Shown: piece by piece, positions 34,740 through 44,591 of the stretch
How positions within the stretch are numbered: the stretch's first letter is position 1
How the letters are laid out: each line of letters opens with the position of its first letter
Assembly: GCF_024584435.1 (NCBI RefSeq)
Contig: NZ_CP102197.1
Coordinates: forward strand, 186,001-250,000
Source: Schaalia odontolytica
Lineage (GTDB): Bacteria > Actinomycetota > Actinomycetes > Actinomycetales > Actinomycetaceae
Reading direction: 5' to 3'
Length of the DNA stretch: 64,000 nt
Position numbers and translations under genes: made by a program
The notes under the pieces: generated by a model
What the model saw: the letters and a program-made list of their open reading frames with translations, nothing else
Databases searched by the model: none
Told to the model about the DNA's origin: nothing

Positions 34740-37700
34740 TCAGCCTTCGAAGGCCTGCGCAATAAGGGTAGCTGCCTGCTGCTTGTGGAGCGACGCGCGT
34801 CCAGCTGCCGTCGTGGCCGACTCCGGCCTGGACACCAGGCGCACGCCCCGCTCCAGCGACGGGAACAGGTTGAGGGCCAGGTGCGGCCACGCCCCCTGGT
34901 TGCGAGGCTCGTCCTGGACCCAGGTGAGCGACGCCCCCGGGTAGCGTGCCAGGGCGGAGGCGACCTCCTCCTCGGGCAGGGGGTAGAGCTGCTCCAGGCG
35001 GATGATCGCCGTCGAGGAGTCGGCGCGCTTGTCCCTCTCCTTGACGAGGTCGTAGTACAGGCGGCCCGAGCACAGCAGAACCCGCGTCACGGAGGCGGCA
35101 TCGAGGCCCGCCGCGTCGTCGATGACCGGCTGGAACGCGCCCGAGGTGAACTCCTCGATGTGCGAGGAGGCGGCCGACAGGCGCAGGAGCTGCTTGGGGG
35201 TGAAGGCGATGAGCGGCTTGCGCGGCCGCTTGTAGGCCTGGGTGCGCAGCAAGTGGAAGTAGTTCGCTGGCGTGGAGGGCTGGACGATCCACATGTTGTC
35301 CTGTGCAGCCAGCTGCAGGTAGCGCTCGATGCGGGCGCTCGAGTGATCGGGCCCCTGCCCCTCGTAGCCGTGAGGAAGCAGCATGACCAACGAGGAGCGC
35401 TGGCCCCACTTCTGCTCGGCCGAGCACACGAACTCGTCGATGACGGTCTGCGCTCCGTTCGCGAAGTCACCGAATTGAGCCTCCCAGATCGTGAGCGTTT
35501 CGGGGCTTTCGAGGGAGTAACCGTAGTCGAACGCGAGGACGCCGTACTCGCTGAGCGGGGAGTTCCACACGTCGAAGCGCGCCTGGGACTGGGTGAGGAA
35601 ACGCAGGGGAGTGAACTCGCGCCCGTCTGTGGCGTCGTGCAGGATCGCGTGGCGCTGGACGAAGGTTGCGCGCGCCACGTCCTCGCCCGACAGGCGAACT
35701 CCCGTGCCCTCCATGAGGAGAGTGCCGAAGGCGAGGAGCTCGGCAAAACCCCAGTCGATGGGCCTGCGTCCCAACGCCATGTCGTGGCGGCGCTCGCACA
35801 GCTGCCGGAGCTTGGGATGGGGGTGGAAGCCGTCGGGGAAGCGCGTGTGGGCACGCCCGATGCGCTCCAGCTGCTCCTGGGCGGCGGCCGAGGTCCAGCC
35901 GATCATCATGCCGGTGCCGGGCAGCTGGGACTCGGGCATGGTCCACTGGGCGGAGGCCGACTCTCCGGCCTCGCCCACGCCCGCGGTCAGCGCGGGGTCG
36001 TGCGTGCGGCTGCCCGGATTCGTTTGGCTGGCCGCGCCCGCCCCGCCCGCGCGTGTCTCATCGAGGATGCGTCCCAGTTCCGCCTCGTACTGCGCGATCG
36101 ACTGGCGGGCCTCGTCCTCGGTGAGCTGCCCGCGGCCCACCAGGCCACGAATGTACACGGCGCGCGTGGAGGGGATGCGGTCGATGAGCGAGTACATGAC
36201 GGGCTGGGTCATCGACGGGTCGTCGCCCTCGTTGTGTCCGCGCCTGCGGTAGCACAGCATGTCGATGATGACGTCCTTGTGGAAGGCATTGCGGTACTCA
36301 AACGCCAGGTGCGCGCAACGGATAACGGCCTCGGGGTCGTCGGCGTTGACGTGCAGGATGGGGACCTGCAGGCCCTTGGCCAGGTCCGTCGCGTAACCGG
36401 TGGAACGGCCCTGCGTGGGGCCCGTCGTGAAGCCGATCTGGTTGTTGACCACGATGTGGATCGTGCCGCCGGTCTTGTAGCCCTCCAGCTGGGACAGGTT
36501 GAAGGTCTCCTGGACGACCCCCTGGCCGATGAACGCCGCGTCGCCGTGGATGAGGATCGGGATGATCGGCAGATCGGGGTCTCCCAGGTGCTCCTGCTTG
36601 GCGCGCACGATGCCCTCCAGGACGCCGTCCGCCGCCTCCAGGTGCGAGGGGTTGGCGGCCATGTAGACCTTGGTGGCCAGGCCGTCGTCGAGGGAGTAGA
36701 CGCCCCACGTTCCCAGGTGGTACTTGACGTCTCCCGAGCCCTGCACCGAGTTGGGCATGTAGTTGCCCTCGAACTCGTCGAAGATCTGCGCGTAGGACTT
36801 GCCCGCAATGTTGGCCAGGACGTTGAGGCGCCCGCGGTGGGCCATGCCGATCGCGACCTCGTGGATGCCCGCGCGCGCGGAGTCCGCCAGGATGTGGTCC
36901 AGCAGCGGGATCAGGGATTCCCCGCCCTCAAGGGAGAAGCGCTTTTGGCCCATGAACTTGGTCTGCAGGAACTCCTCGAATGCCTCGGCGCGAATGAGCG
37001 TGCCCAGGATGTGGCGTTGGGCGGCGGGGGAGAGAGACTCGTACGGTCCCTCAATGCGCTGTTGGACCCAGGCGCGCTGGTGGGGATCCTGGATGTGCAT
37101 GTATTCGATGCCGACGGTTCGCGTGTAGGTGTCGTGCAGCCGGGTCAGGATGTCGCGCAGCAGCATCTGGTCCGCCCCGCCGAAGCCGCCCGTGGGGAAA
37201 GGACGGTCCAGGTCCCACACGCTGAGCCCGTAGGAGGAGATGTCCAGGTCGGGGTGGCGGCGGACGCGGTAGGCCAGCGGGTCGGTGTCGGCCGCCAGGT
37301 GGCCGCGCGAACGGTAGGCATGGATGATCTCAGCGATGCGCGCGGGCTTGCCCTTCTCCCGGTTCGGGTCGTACTCGTAGTCCGCCTCCCACGAGTAGGG
37401 GCGGGTGGGCACGTGCAGGGAGGTGAAGACGCGCTCGTAGAAGCCGTCGCGCCCCGAGAGCTTGGCGTCCACGAGGCCGAGCAGGCGCCCGGAGGCCGCT
37501 CCCTGGATGATGCGGTGGTCGTAGGTGGAGGAGAAGTACATCGTCTTGCCGATGCCCAGGGAGGCCAGGCGCTTGGGGGAGACGCCGCGAAACTCGGCCG
37601 GGTAGTCGGTGGCTCCGACGCCGATGATGAGTCCCTGCCCGACCATGAGGCGGGGCACGGAGGTCGTCGTGCCCAGTGTGCCCGGGTTGGTCAGCGTGAC

Positions 37701-38633
37701 CGACGCCCCCTGGAAGTCGGCGGTCGTCAGCGTGGCGGTGCGCGCCCGCGACACGAGGTCCTGGTAGGCGTCGACGAACTCGGAGAACGTCAGGGTGTCG
37801 GCGTCGTGAATGACGGGGACCTTCAACGAGTGGTTCCCCGACGCGTCCGCCACGTCGATGGCCAGCCCGAGGCCGATGTGCGCGAGGTGTTCGAGCGCGG
37901 GCTTGCCGTCTTGCAGCGTGTACCGGACGTTCAGGTCGGGCATCTCGCACAGAGCCTCGACGAGGGCGTAGCCGATGAGGTGCGTGAAGGAGACCTTGCC
38001 GCCGACCGTGCGTGCGAGGTGGGCGTTGATGAGGGTGCGGTTCTCAATGAGGAGCTTGGCGGGAATCTGGCGCTGGGACGTGGCGGTGGGGATCGACAGG
38101 GAGGCGTCCATGTGCTTGGCGGTGGCGCGCGCGGCGGACTTCAGGACGTGGGTTTCGTCCTGGGCGGGAGCGGCGTGGGAGCGCGTGAAGGCGGCGCGCC
38201 CGTGCTGCTGCCGGGTGTAGGGGCTGGTTGCCTCGGCGAGGGCGACCGGCGGCGCGGGAGGCAGGTCCGAGCGCGTGACGGAGACGACGGGGGCCGCGTC
38301 TGTCGGCGCCGTGTTTTCCTCGTCCTCTTCGATGTCGAGGGTGGGGGGCGTGACCGAGACCGGCTGGGCGTCATCGGAGGGGGCGCCGCTCCCGGTGGGG
38401 CTCGCCTGCCTGGGAGCCGAGGCCTCGTCGGGGGAACTCGGATCAGCGTCGGGAATCGGCGGACGCGCCGCGCGCAGCTGAGGGGGAGCCGACTCGGTGG
38501 AAAAGTAGGCGCGCCACGAGGGATCAAGCATCTGGGGGTCGCGCTCGTAGAGGTCACGCATCTTCGCGAGATACCACTGCGGATCGGGTTGGGAAGCTGT
38601 GTGGGTGGGCACGTATTCCTCCGTTTGCGTCAC
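34740..38633 (-). CDS. kgd: multifunctional 2-oxoglutarate decarboxylase/dehydrogenase (Kgd)
   Basis: A 1297-residue fused enzyme of the actinobacterial Kgd/SucA type. The N-terminus (YLAKMRDLYERDPQMLDPSW) is the E1 tail; an Ala/Pro linker leads to an E2-like succinyltransferase domain (about 160-400) with STYDHRIIQGAASG, and then the thiamine-diphosphate E1 domain (about 400-1290) with RSRGHLAADTDPL, GMAHRGRLNVLAN, HGDAAFIGQGVVQE, VVNNQIGFTT and RRRGHNEGDDP. It decarboxylates 2-oxoglutarate, linking glutamate metabolism to succinate semialdehyde or, with lipoylated partners, to succinyl-CoA. No other TCA gene is adjacent. It is preceded by a 294-bp divergent intergenic region. Confidence 0.95.
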   Translation of the reverse strand: MTQTEEYVPTHTASQPDPQWYLAKMRDLYERDPQMLDPSWRAYFSTESAPPQLRAARPPIPDADPSSPDEASAPRQASPTGSGAPSDDAQPVSVTPPTLDIEEDEENTAPTDAAPVVSVTRSDLPPAPPVALAEATSPYTRQQHGRAAFTRSHAAPAQDETHVLKSAARATAKHMDASLSIPTATSQRQIPAKLLIENRTLINAHLARTVGGKVSFTHLIGYALVEALCEMPDLNVRYTLQDGKPALEHLAHIGLGLAIDVADASGNHSLKVPVIHDADTLTFSEFVDAYQDLVSRARTATLTTADFQGASVTLTNPGTLGTTTSVPRLMVGQGLIIGVGATDYPAEFRGVSPKRLASLGIGKTMYFSSTYDHRIIQGAASGRLLGLVDAKLSGRDGFYERVFTSLHVPTRPYSWEADYEYDPNREKGKPARIAEIIHAYRSRGHLAADTDPLAYRVRRHPDLDISSYGLSVWDLDRPFPTGGFGGADQMLLRDILTRLHDTYTRTVGIEYMHIQDPHQRAWVQQRIEGPYESLSPAAQRHILGTLIRAEAFEEFLQTKFMGQKRFSLEGGESLIPLLDHILADSARAGIHEVAIGMAHRGRLNVLANIAGKSYAQIFDEFEGNYMPNSVQGSGDVKYHLGTWGVYSLDDGLATKVYMAANPSHLEAADGVLEGIVRAKQEHLGDPDLPIIPILIHGDAAFIGQGVVQETFNLSQLEGYKTGGTIHIVVNNQIGFTTGPTQGRSTGYATDLAKGLQVPILHVNADDPEAVIRCAHLAFEYRNAFHKDVIIDMLCYRRRGHNEGDDPSMTQPVMYSLIDRIPSTRAVYIRGLVGRGQLTEDEARQSIAQYEAELGRILDETRAGGAGAASQTNPGSRTHDPALTAGVGEAGESASAQWTMPESQLPGTGMMIGWTSAAAQEQLERIGRAHTRFPDGFHPHPKLRQLCERRHDMALGRRPIDWGFAELLAFGTLLMEGTGVRLSGEDVARATFVQRHAILHDATDGREFTPLRFLTQSQARFDVWNSPLSEYGVLAFDYGYSLESPETLTIWEAQFGDFANGAQTVIDEFVCSAEQKWGQRSSLVMLLPHGYEGQGPDHSSARIERYLQLAAQDNMWIVQPSTPANYFHLLRTQAYKRPRKPLIAFTPKQLLRLSAASSHIEEFTSGAFQPVIDDAAGLDAASVTRVLLCSGRLYYDLVKERDKRADSSTAIIRLEQLYPLPEEEVASALARYPGASLTWVQDEPRNQGAWPHLALNLFPSLERGVRLVSRPESATTAAGRASLHKQQAATLIAQAFEG

Positions 38634-38927
38634 GCCGAGCGTCGGAATCTCCCCGCGCGGCAGGTGGCTCCGATTCTACCGCCGAGTGACAACCTTCACG
38701 ACACCTTGTCGAGACTTGGCGAGGACTTCACGGGCCTTTGGTCTCATTGAGAATGAGTATTGGCATAGCTGGTGGTGTGTGGAAGAGCGCGCGGGGATCG
38801 CGACCGAGGGCGGCTAGACTGGCACCATCATGGACTGCGACACTGTCGGCTTTGACGCCACCTCCACCGGGCTTCCTTGCGCGACCTCTTCGGCGACCCG
38901 CCCCGGCCTCGTGAGCGGGGGACGCCG

Positions 38928-40250
38928 ATGACGACCGCGGCGATGCTGCTGCTCGGCATCCTCCTGACGGCGGGGACCTTCGTGTTCGTGTCCGCCGAGT
39001 TCTCCCTCGTTGCCGTCGATCAGGCGGTGCTCGACAGTCGCGCCGAGGAGGGGGACCGTGGCGCCGCCTCGGTCTTGCGAGCGACCCGCTCCTTGTCCAC
39101 CCAGCTTTCCGGCGCCCAGGTGGGCATCACGCTGACGACGATCCTGCTGGGGTACACGACGCAGAGCGCCCTAGCTGACCTGCTCGCGGGCCTGCTGGGG
39201 AGCGCGGGCCTGGCGTGGGGGCTGGCGACCGGTGTCGCAGCCTTCGTGGCGGCCGCTTTCGTCAACGTCTTCTCCATGCTCTTTGGCGAGCTCGTCCCCA
39301 AGAACCTCGCGTTGGCCCATCCGATGAGCACGGCCGCCCGCGTCGTTCCCTTCCAGATGGCTTTCACCGTGGTGGCTCGCCCCATTATCTGGGTGCTCGG
39401 CGGGACCGCGAACTGGGTGCTGGCGCGCATGGGTATCGAGCCGCAGGAGGAGATTTCCTCGGCGCGCTCCGCGTCCGAACTGGCTGCCCTCGTCGAGCAC
39501 TCCGCCGAGGAGGGGACCCTCGACACGTCCACCGCCGACCTCTTCACGAATACGATCCGCATGACGACCCTCAGTGCCGCCGACGTCATGACGGACCGCG
39601 GACGCCTCTACACCCTGGGGGAGGGAGCCAGCGCGCAGGACGTGTTGGATCTGGCCCGGCAGACGGGGCACTCGCGCTTCCCCGTCATCGGTGACGACTC
39701 CGACGACATCCTCGGCTTGGTCTCCCTGCGGCGTGCGGTCGCGGTGCCCGTCGAACGTCGCGCCGAGGTGCCCGTCGTCTCCTCCTCCCTCATGAGCGAG
39801 GCTCCCTCCGTCCCCGAGACGGCGCCGATCGGCCCCCTTATGGTTCAGCTACGCGACGAGGGACTGCAGATGGCCGTCGTCGTCGACGAGTACGGCGGGG
39901 TTTCCGGGATCGTCACCCTTGAGGACGTCGTCGAGGAGATCGTCGGGGAAGTCTCGGACGAGCACGACCAGCGGCGCCTGGGCATCCGCCCGCGTCCCGA
40001 CGGAACCTTCCTCGTGCCCGCCACGCTGCGCCCCGACGAGCTCGCCCGGCGCACGGGCATTGCCCTGCCCGAGGACGGCCCCTACGACACGATTGGGGGC
40101 CTGGTCATGAACGAGCTGGGGGAGATACCCTCCGTCGGCTCGCGCGTGAGCGTCGACGGGGTCGGCATTGAGGTCAGTCAGATGCAGGGCAGGAGGGTCG
40201 CCCAGGTTGCGATCACTCCCGCACCCGGGGGCGAGGAGGAGCCCCAATGA
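38928..40250 (+). CDS. CNNM/CorC-family (hemolysin-like) membrane protein
   Basis: A 440-residue protein with an N-terminal CNNM/DUF21 domain of four helices (about 3-190), two CBS domains (about 205-330, DVMTDRGRLYTL, HSRFPVIGDDSDDILGLVS) and a C-terminal CorC_HlyC domain (about 345-430). Such proteins are linked to Mg2+/Co2+ homeostasis. The ATG at 38928 is preceded by a G-rich site; the frame is open upstream. The second paralogue overlaps by four bases. Confidence 0.9.
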   Translation: MTTAAMLLLGILLTAGTFVFVSAEFSLVAVDQAVLDSRAEEGDRGAASVLRATRSLSTQLSGAQVGITLTTILLGYTTQSALADLLAGLLGSAGLAWGLATGVAAFVAAAFVNVFSMLFGELVPKNLALAHPMSTAARVVPFQMAFTVVARPIIWVLGGTANWVLARMGIEPQEEISSARSASELAALVEHSAEEGTLDTSTADLFTNTIRMTTLSAADVMTDRGRLYTLGEGASAQDVLDLARQTGHSRFPVIGDDSDDILGLVSLRRAVAVPVERRAEVPVVSSSLMSEAPSVPETAPIGPLMVQLRDEGLQMAVVVDEYGGVSGIVTLEDVVEEIVGEVSDEHDQRRLGIRPRPDGTFLVPATLRPDELARRTGIALPEDGPYDTIGGLVMNELGEIPSVGSRVSVDGVGIEVSQMQGRRVAQVAITPAPGGEEEPQ

Positions 40251-41281
40251 GCGCCGGATGGAGCCTGGCCGTCACCGTCGTGCTGCTGGCCATCAACGCC
40301 TTCTTCGTGGCCGGCGAGTTCGCCGTCACCTCCACGCGACGCTCCCAGATCGAGCCGTTAGCCGACGCGGGGGAGCGCCGCGCGGGGGACGCCCTGTACG
40401 CGCTGCGTCACGTGTCCCTCATGCTGGCGATATGCCAGCTGGGCGTCACCGTCGCATCCACGACCCTGGGCGTCGTCGCCGAGCCTGCGATCGCCCACCT
40501 CGTGGAGTCCCCGCTGGGGCGCCTGGGTGCCCCCGAAGCATCCAGTCACGTCGTCGGCTTCGCACTCGCCCTCGTCATCGTCCTCTTCTGTCACGTGGTC
40601 TTCGGGGAGATGGTGCCAAAGAACATCTCGATTGCGGCCCCCGTGCGCATGCTCCTCGTCCTGGCGCCCGTCCTCGTGCGCCTGGGACGGGTGCTGCGCC
40701 CGATCATTATGGCCATGGATCGTTTCGCGAATTGGTTCGTGCGCCTCGCCGGCTACGAGCCGCGCTCGGAGATCGCGTCCACGTACACGGTGCAGGAGGT
40801 CGCCTCGATCGTCGAGGCATCCCAGGCCGAAGGCAAGATCACCGACGAGCTCGGTCTGCTCAGCGGCGCGCTGGAGTTCTCCGAGGAGACGGCCGGGTCG
40901 GCCATGGTGCCCCTGGGCGACCTCGTCTCGCTGCCCGCGGGAGCCACCCCCGCGGACGTGGAGGACCTGGTTGCCCACACCGGCTACTCGCGATTCCCCG
41001 TGGCCGACGAGGAGGGGGCTATCGTCGGCTACGTGCACCTCAAAGACGTGCTCTACGCCAGCGGGGAGGAACGAGACCAACCGATCACCCCGTGGCGCAT
41101 CCGTCGCCTTGAGTCCGTCGCCCGGGAGGACCAGGTCGAGGACGCGCTGCGCCACATGCAGCGCACAGGCGTGCACTGTGCTCTCGTGCGCAAGGGGGGA
41201 GAGGTTCTCGGCATCCTCTTCCTGGAGGACATCCTGGAGCTCCTCGTCGGCGAAGTACGTGACGTCTTGCAGCGACCGTGA
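40247..41281 (+). CDS. second CNNM/CorC-family membrane protein
   Basis: A 344-residue paralogue of the preceding gene, starting within its stop (ATGA). It has the CNNM membrane domain (about 1-190, FFVAGEFAVTSTRRSQIEPL, HVVFGEMVPKNISIA) and a CBS pair (about 205-335), but lacks the C-terminal CorC_HlyC domain. Such tandem long/short pairs are common in actinobacteria, and the two products may form a hetero-oligomer. Confidence 0.88.
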   Translation: MSAGWSLAVTVVLLAINAFFVAGEFAVTSTRRSQIEPLADAGERRAGDALYALRHVSLMLAICQLGVTVASTTLGVVAEPAIAHLVESPLGRLGAPEASSHVVGFALALVIVLFCHVVFGEMVPKNISIAAPVRMLLVLAPVLVRLGRVLRPIIMAMDRFANWFVRLAGYEPRSEIASTYTVQEVASIVEASQAEGKITDELGLLSGALEFSEETAGSAMVPLGDLVSLPAGATPADVEDLVAHTGYSRFPVADEEGAIVGYVHLKDVLYASGEERDQPITPWRIRRLESVAREDQVEDALRHMQRTGVHCALVRKGGEVLGILFLEDILELLVGEVRDVLQRP

Positions 41282-41347
41282 CGAGGTAACGGTCAGCGGG
41301 GTACATTAGGGCGAGGCAACAGCGAGACCATGAAGGAGAGGGAACGC

Positions 41348-42424
41348 GTGGGCGACATCGAGTGTCCGCTGCCGAAGCGATCGCAGCTGCGCGCTGCGCG
41401 CTCCCAGGAGACGCGCGGCGAAGAGGAGGCGGAGACCTCCGCGCTGCCGCTTGACCGGGCGGCCAGCGGCGTCGGCGAGGGAGAGTCCGTGGAGGCGGCC
41501 GCGTCGGGAAGCGAGCGCGGCGAGGAAGCCACCCCCGCGCTCGGCCAGGCACGCGAGTCCGTGGATCGCGCGGCTGATCGCGTCGAGGACTCCGCTCCGC
41601 CCTGTGGCGAGGAAGACCCGAGTGCCGCCGAGGACGGGGACGCCTCGTCGCCGCCGCGGCGGCGCGGCAACGTCCACCCCGTTGGCTACCTGCTGCGCGC
41701 CCTCCTCGTCGCCGGACTGGCCGGCGCCACCATCGCCGTACCCATGACGGGGCGCGTCGGATCCGACTCCTCGCTGACCGTGCCCGCACGAGCCTTCGGC
41801 GCGTCGGTGGGGGGAAGCAGCTGGGCGACCTCCTCGGCGCTGCCCCAGGCCACCCAGCTGGACGCGACCCTCACCGCGAACTCGCGCGCGAGGGCGAAGG
41901 CGCCCGTGTCCATCACCGGCTGCGGGATCGGCAACGGCGCGGACGGCAACCGGAAGGTCAAGGTCGTGGCGGACACGATCTACTGGCCCCTCGCCGAGGG
42001 CTCCTTCGTCATCACCTCGCCGTTCACGACCCGCATTTCGCCCGTGTCCGGGCAGCTGCTCGCCCACGAGGGCATCGACATGGCCGCGCCCTTGGACACG
42101 CCGATCACTGCTGTCTACGGGGGCGTCGTCGAGGAGCTTGCCGAGAACTCCCGTTCGGGCGCGTACGTGCAGATCAAGCACACCAAGTCCGATGGCACGG
42201 TCTTCCACTCGGCCTACCTGCACCAGTACATGAACAAAATTACCGTCAAGCTCGGGGACACGGTCACCGCCGGTCAGGTCATCGGAGCGGTCGGCAACAA
42301 CGGCTGGTCGACGGGCCCTCACCTGCACTTTGAAATCCACGATTCCTCCGACACTCCCATCGACCCGGAGGCGTGGATGAAAGAAAACAAAGCGCTTTAC
42401 CTCGGACAGGAGTCCTGCTCATGA
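41348..42424 (+). CDS. M23-family (LytM) metallopeptidase, membrane anchored
   Basis: A 358-residue protein. The first 100 residues are acidic, Ala-rich and cytoplasmic, followed by one transmembrane helix (about 112-135) and a C-terminal M23 domain (about 215-345). Zinc ligands are intact: HEGIDMAAP (H and D) and GPHLHFEIHD (HxH). It is predicted to be an active peptidoglycan endopeptidase. GTG at 41348 has GGAGAGGG in front; an ATG at 41330 is the alternative. Overlap with the next start (ATGATG) couples it to a glycerophosphodiesterase. Confidence 0.88.
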   Translation: MGDIECPLPKRSQLRAARSQETRGEEEAETSALPLDRAASGVGEGESVEAAASGSERGEEATPALGQARESVDRAADRVEDSAPPCGEEDPSAAEDGDASSPPRRRGNVHPVGYLLRALLVAGLAGATIAVPMTGRVGSDSSLTVPARAFGASVGGSSWATSSALPQATQLDATLTANSRARAKAPVSITGCGIGNGADGNRKVKVVADTIYWPLAEGSFVITSPFTTRISPVSGQLLAHEGIDMAAPLDTPITAVYGGVVEELAENSRSGAYVQIKHTKSDGTVFHSAYLHQYMNKITVKLGDTVTAGQVIGAVGNNGWSTGPHLHFEIHDSSDTPIDPEAWMKENKALYLGQESCS

Positions 42425-43248
42425 TGCCCGTAACGACGAGACGCGGCCCCATTGTCTTCGCGCATAGGGGAGGAGGGGAGGAAGCCCCCGAGAACACGGT
42501 GAGCGCCTTCACCCGCGTCTACGAGGCCGGGATCCGCCACGTCGAGACCGACGCGCATCTGACCGCCGACGGGCACGTCGTCGTCTCCCACGACGACACG
42601 GTGGACCGCTGCTACGACGGGACCGGTCGCATCTCGCAGATGACCTGGCGGGACCTGTCCCGGCTGCGCCACCGCGACAGCGGCGAGCAGATGCCGCTGC
42701 TTGCCCAGGTTCTCGAGGCGTTCCCCGACATGTACCTCAACATTGACGCCAAGGAACCCGGCGTCGAGGGGCCGCTCCTGGACGTGATTGCCGCCCACGG
42801 GGCAGCGAATCGGGTCCTGGTGGCTTCCTTCTCCGAGCCACGCCTGCGCGCCGTGCGTGACCGCGCCGCGTCCGATCCGGCGCGCGCGGTGGCGACATCG
42901 CTGGGCACCGAGGCTGTCGTGCGCCTGGTAGGGGCGGCGAAGAGCGCGACTAATCCCGCGTGGTGGCACGTGCCGGGGCCTCGCCAGGGCGCGATCGCCG
43001 CCCAGGTTCCCATGCGTCAGGGGCCGGTGCGCGTCGTGGATGAGCGTTTCGTGGCGACGGCCCACAGGCTCGGCCTTGCCGTACACGTGTGGACCATCAA
43101 TACGGTGGCCGACGTGCTGCGCCTCCTCGAGGTCGGCGTCGACGGCATCATCACCGACCGTCCCGTGTTCCTGCGCGACTTCCTGGACGCGCGCGGCCTG
43201 TGGACCCAACCCCCGGCGCCCGGTTCTGTCTCGGGGCCCAGGGACTGA
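42421..43248 (+). CDS. glycerophosphodiester phosphodiesterase
   Basis: A 275-residue GDPD (UgpQ-type) enzyme that hydrolyses glycerophosphodiesters to glycerol-3-phosphate and alcohol. The catalytic His is in FAHRGGGEEAPENT (residues about 13-26), the Glu-x-Asp pair in HVETDAHLT, and the second catalytic His in VVSHDDTVDR. The C-terminal VHVWTINTVADVLRLLEVGV is also typical. There is no signal peptide, so it acts in the cytoplasm. Convergent with operon A; 43249-43338 has no clear terminator. Confidence 0.92.
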   Translation: MMPVTTRRGPIVFAHRGGGEEAPENTVSAFTRVYEAGIRHVETDAHLTADGHVVVSHDDTVDRCYDGTGRISQMTWRDLSRLRHRDSGEQMPLLAQVLEAFPDMYLNIDAKEPGVEGPLLDVIAAHGAANRVLVASFSEPRLRAVRDRAASDPARAVATSLGTEAVVRLVGAAKSATNPAWWHVPGPRQGAIAAQVPMRQGPVRVVDERFVATAHRLGLAVHVWTINTVADVLRLLEVGVDGIITDRPVFLRDFLDARGLWTQPPAPGSVSGPRD

Positions 43249-43338
43249 GGTTATTGCGGGACTGACTGAGCTTATTGCTTGAAGTGGCGGGCGCGCACCG
43301 GCATTTGCCTCGTGTAAAGCGAGTATTTCAGGATTGCG

Positions 43339-44103
43339 CTAACCGCCAATAAGCCCCATCATCATTGCCCAGATTGCTGCGCGAGGCGGTGCGTCCAGCA
43401 CCGGGTGAGACGGCATTCGTGCGAGAGCCTTGTCGTCGAGTGGCGCGTGGATTTGCGCGTGCATGTGGCCGGTGACAAAGCAGTCGACGTGCTGTCCCGT
43501 CCGCCACTGTCGACGCCGTATCTGTTCGCGTACGCAAGTCACCACGCTCCACCGTCCCGAGATGCAGTCTTGGGAAAAGAGCGACTCAGCCGGCCCATAG
43601 GTCACGAGGTTGTTGAGTGCTTCCTGCGCGCCTTGTACATCCAGGGCACGAATCGCAGCAACGAAATCCGTGGGAATGTAAGGAGGCCCATCGTGAATAG
43701 TGGGGCCCGCGTGCAGCAGGGAGACAAAGGCCAAGATATGGGGGACTTCGCAGTAATCCACCTGGCTGAAGTGCACGCCATCCACGTCGGAACGCATCAC
43801 GATGGAACGCGGAGCTACCGGCCAGATTCGCCAGTCGCGCACGGCGCCCGATATGGACGGGGAAACGACGTGAATGACGATGCGGGCGCGTGCGGCGCGC
43901 ACAGGTTCGAGGATGCGTGCGGCATCGCCGGACAAACCGTTGGCACCGGCCAGTCCGAGCGACACCAGTCCGCTGGAGAGAGCGGCGCTTGAGATACGAC
44001 TAGCCTTCTCGTTGCTCGCGATCATCTCGAGCAGGGCATCGGCCTGCTCAACGGTGACGATAATCTGATCCGAGGAGTCGCTTTCGATTGGATGGTCGCT
44101 CAC
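43339..44103 (-). CDS. operon A: 254-residue possible EspG-like protein
   Basis: Last gene of operon A, GTG start overlapping the preceding stop. It is a soluble alpha/beta protein with the strongly conserved middle WRIWPVAPRSIVMRSDVDGV, then HFSQVDYCEVPHILAFVSLL. It aligns over its full length with the product of 53024-53788 (roughly 65 percent by eye). The length and strand pattern recall EspG chaperones of type VII secretion, which bind secreted substrates, but there is no decisive motif. I infer a secretion chaperone or accessory role from its fixed place in both operons. Confidence 0.5.
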   Translation of the reverse strand: MSDHPIESDSSDQIIVTVEQADALLEMIASNEKASRISSAALSSGLVSLGLAGANGLSGDAARILEPVRAARARIVIHVVSPSISGAVRDWRIWPVAPRSIVMRSDVDGVHFSQVDYCEVPHILAFVSLLHAGPTIHDGPPYIPTDFVAAIRALDVQGAQEALNNLVTYGPAESLFSQDCISGRWSVVTCVREQIRRRQWRTGQHVDCFVTGHMHAQIHAPLDDKALARMPSHPVLDAPPRAAIWAMMMGLIGG

Positions 44104-44591
44104 GGCGCCACCTCCAGGGTTTGGGCCATCGTGATGAAATCATCGATGATCATTGGGAATAGGACGCTGGGGCACGTACACGTCGCGGTCCACAGGAAAC
44201 GCTGCGGCGGTTGCTGCGTCGTGGGCGCAGTGCGTGTGATCCACGTGAGCTGGCTGAGTGTCAGAGAGACATTTTCGAGAATGTACACGCCAGTGCGCCA
44301 GCGGGCGCCCTCGGGGAGCACTGGCCACGCGAAGTCGTCAATAAGGTGGAATCCAGGCAACGCTTCCTCCACCTGCCTGACGCTGTCCGCGTAGACTTCG
44401 TCGTCGCTCGCGTCGGTGCTGAGCGCTCCGCCGGTGACCACGAAGGTCGGAACGTTTCCCTCATCTTTCGTCTTAGCGATGGCGACGAGACGGACGCTGG
44501 GATCATCTTCCAAGGGGCTGAGCTGTGCGTATTCCTCAGGGGTCAGGAATCTCCATCCCGAGGAAAGGGTCATTGTTACCTGTTCGTTCAC
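44100..44591 (-). CDS. operon A: DUF1795/LpqN-like soluble protein
   Basis: A 163-residue protein; GTG at 44591 overlaps the previous stop, with a second start at ATG 44573 that matches the paralogue's N-terminus. The pattern WRFLTPEEYAQL, PTFVVTGGAL, LPGFHLIDDFAWP, TGVYILENVSLTLSQLTWIT and WTATCTCPS, ending in IDDFITMAQTLE, follows the Mog1/PsbP-type fold of DUF1795, LpqN and DcrB proteins. DUF1795 includes the EagR chaperones that shield transmembrane segments of type VI effectors. Here the partner would be the glycine-zipper protein of the same operon. The fold assignment is by eye. Confidence 0.5.
   Translation of the reverse strand: MNEQVTMTLSSGWRFLTPEEYAQLSPLEDDPSVRLVAIAKTKDEGNVPTFVVTGGALSTDASDDEVYADSVRQVEEALPGFHLIDDFAWPVLPEGARWRTGVYILENVSLTLSQLTWITRTAPTTQQPPQRFLWTATCTCPSVLFPMIIDDFITMAQTLEVAP

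Noticed and set aside
34599..38750. A 1383-residue open frame antisense to kgd
   Set aside because: It mirrors the third-position GC of kgd, has no domain likeness, and kgd itself is unmistakable.
38745..38765. Fur or Zur box near ttgagaatgagtattgg between kgd and the CNNM gene
   Set aside because: Only a partial, non-palindromic likeness; not listed as a site.
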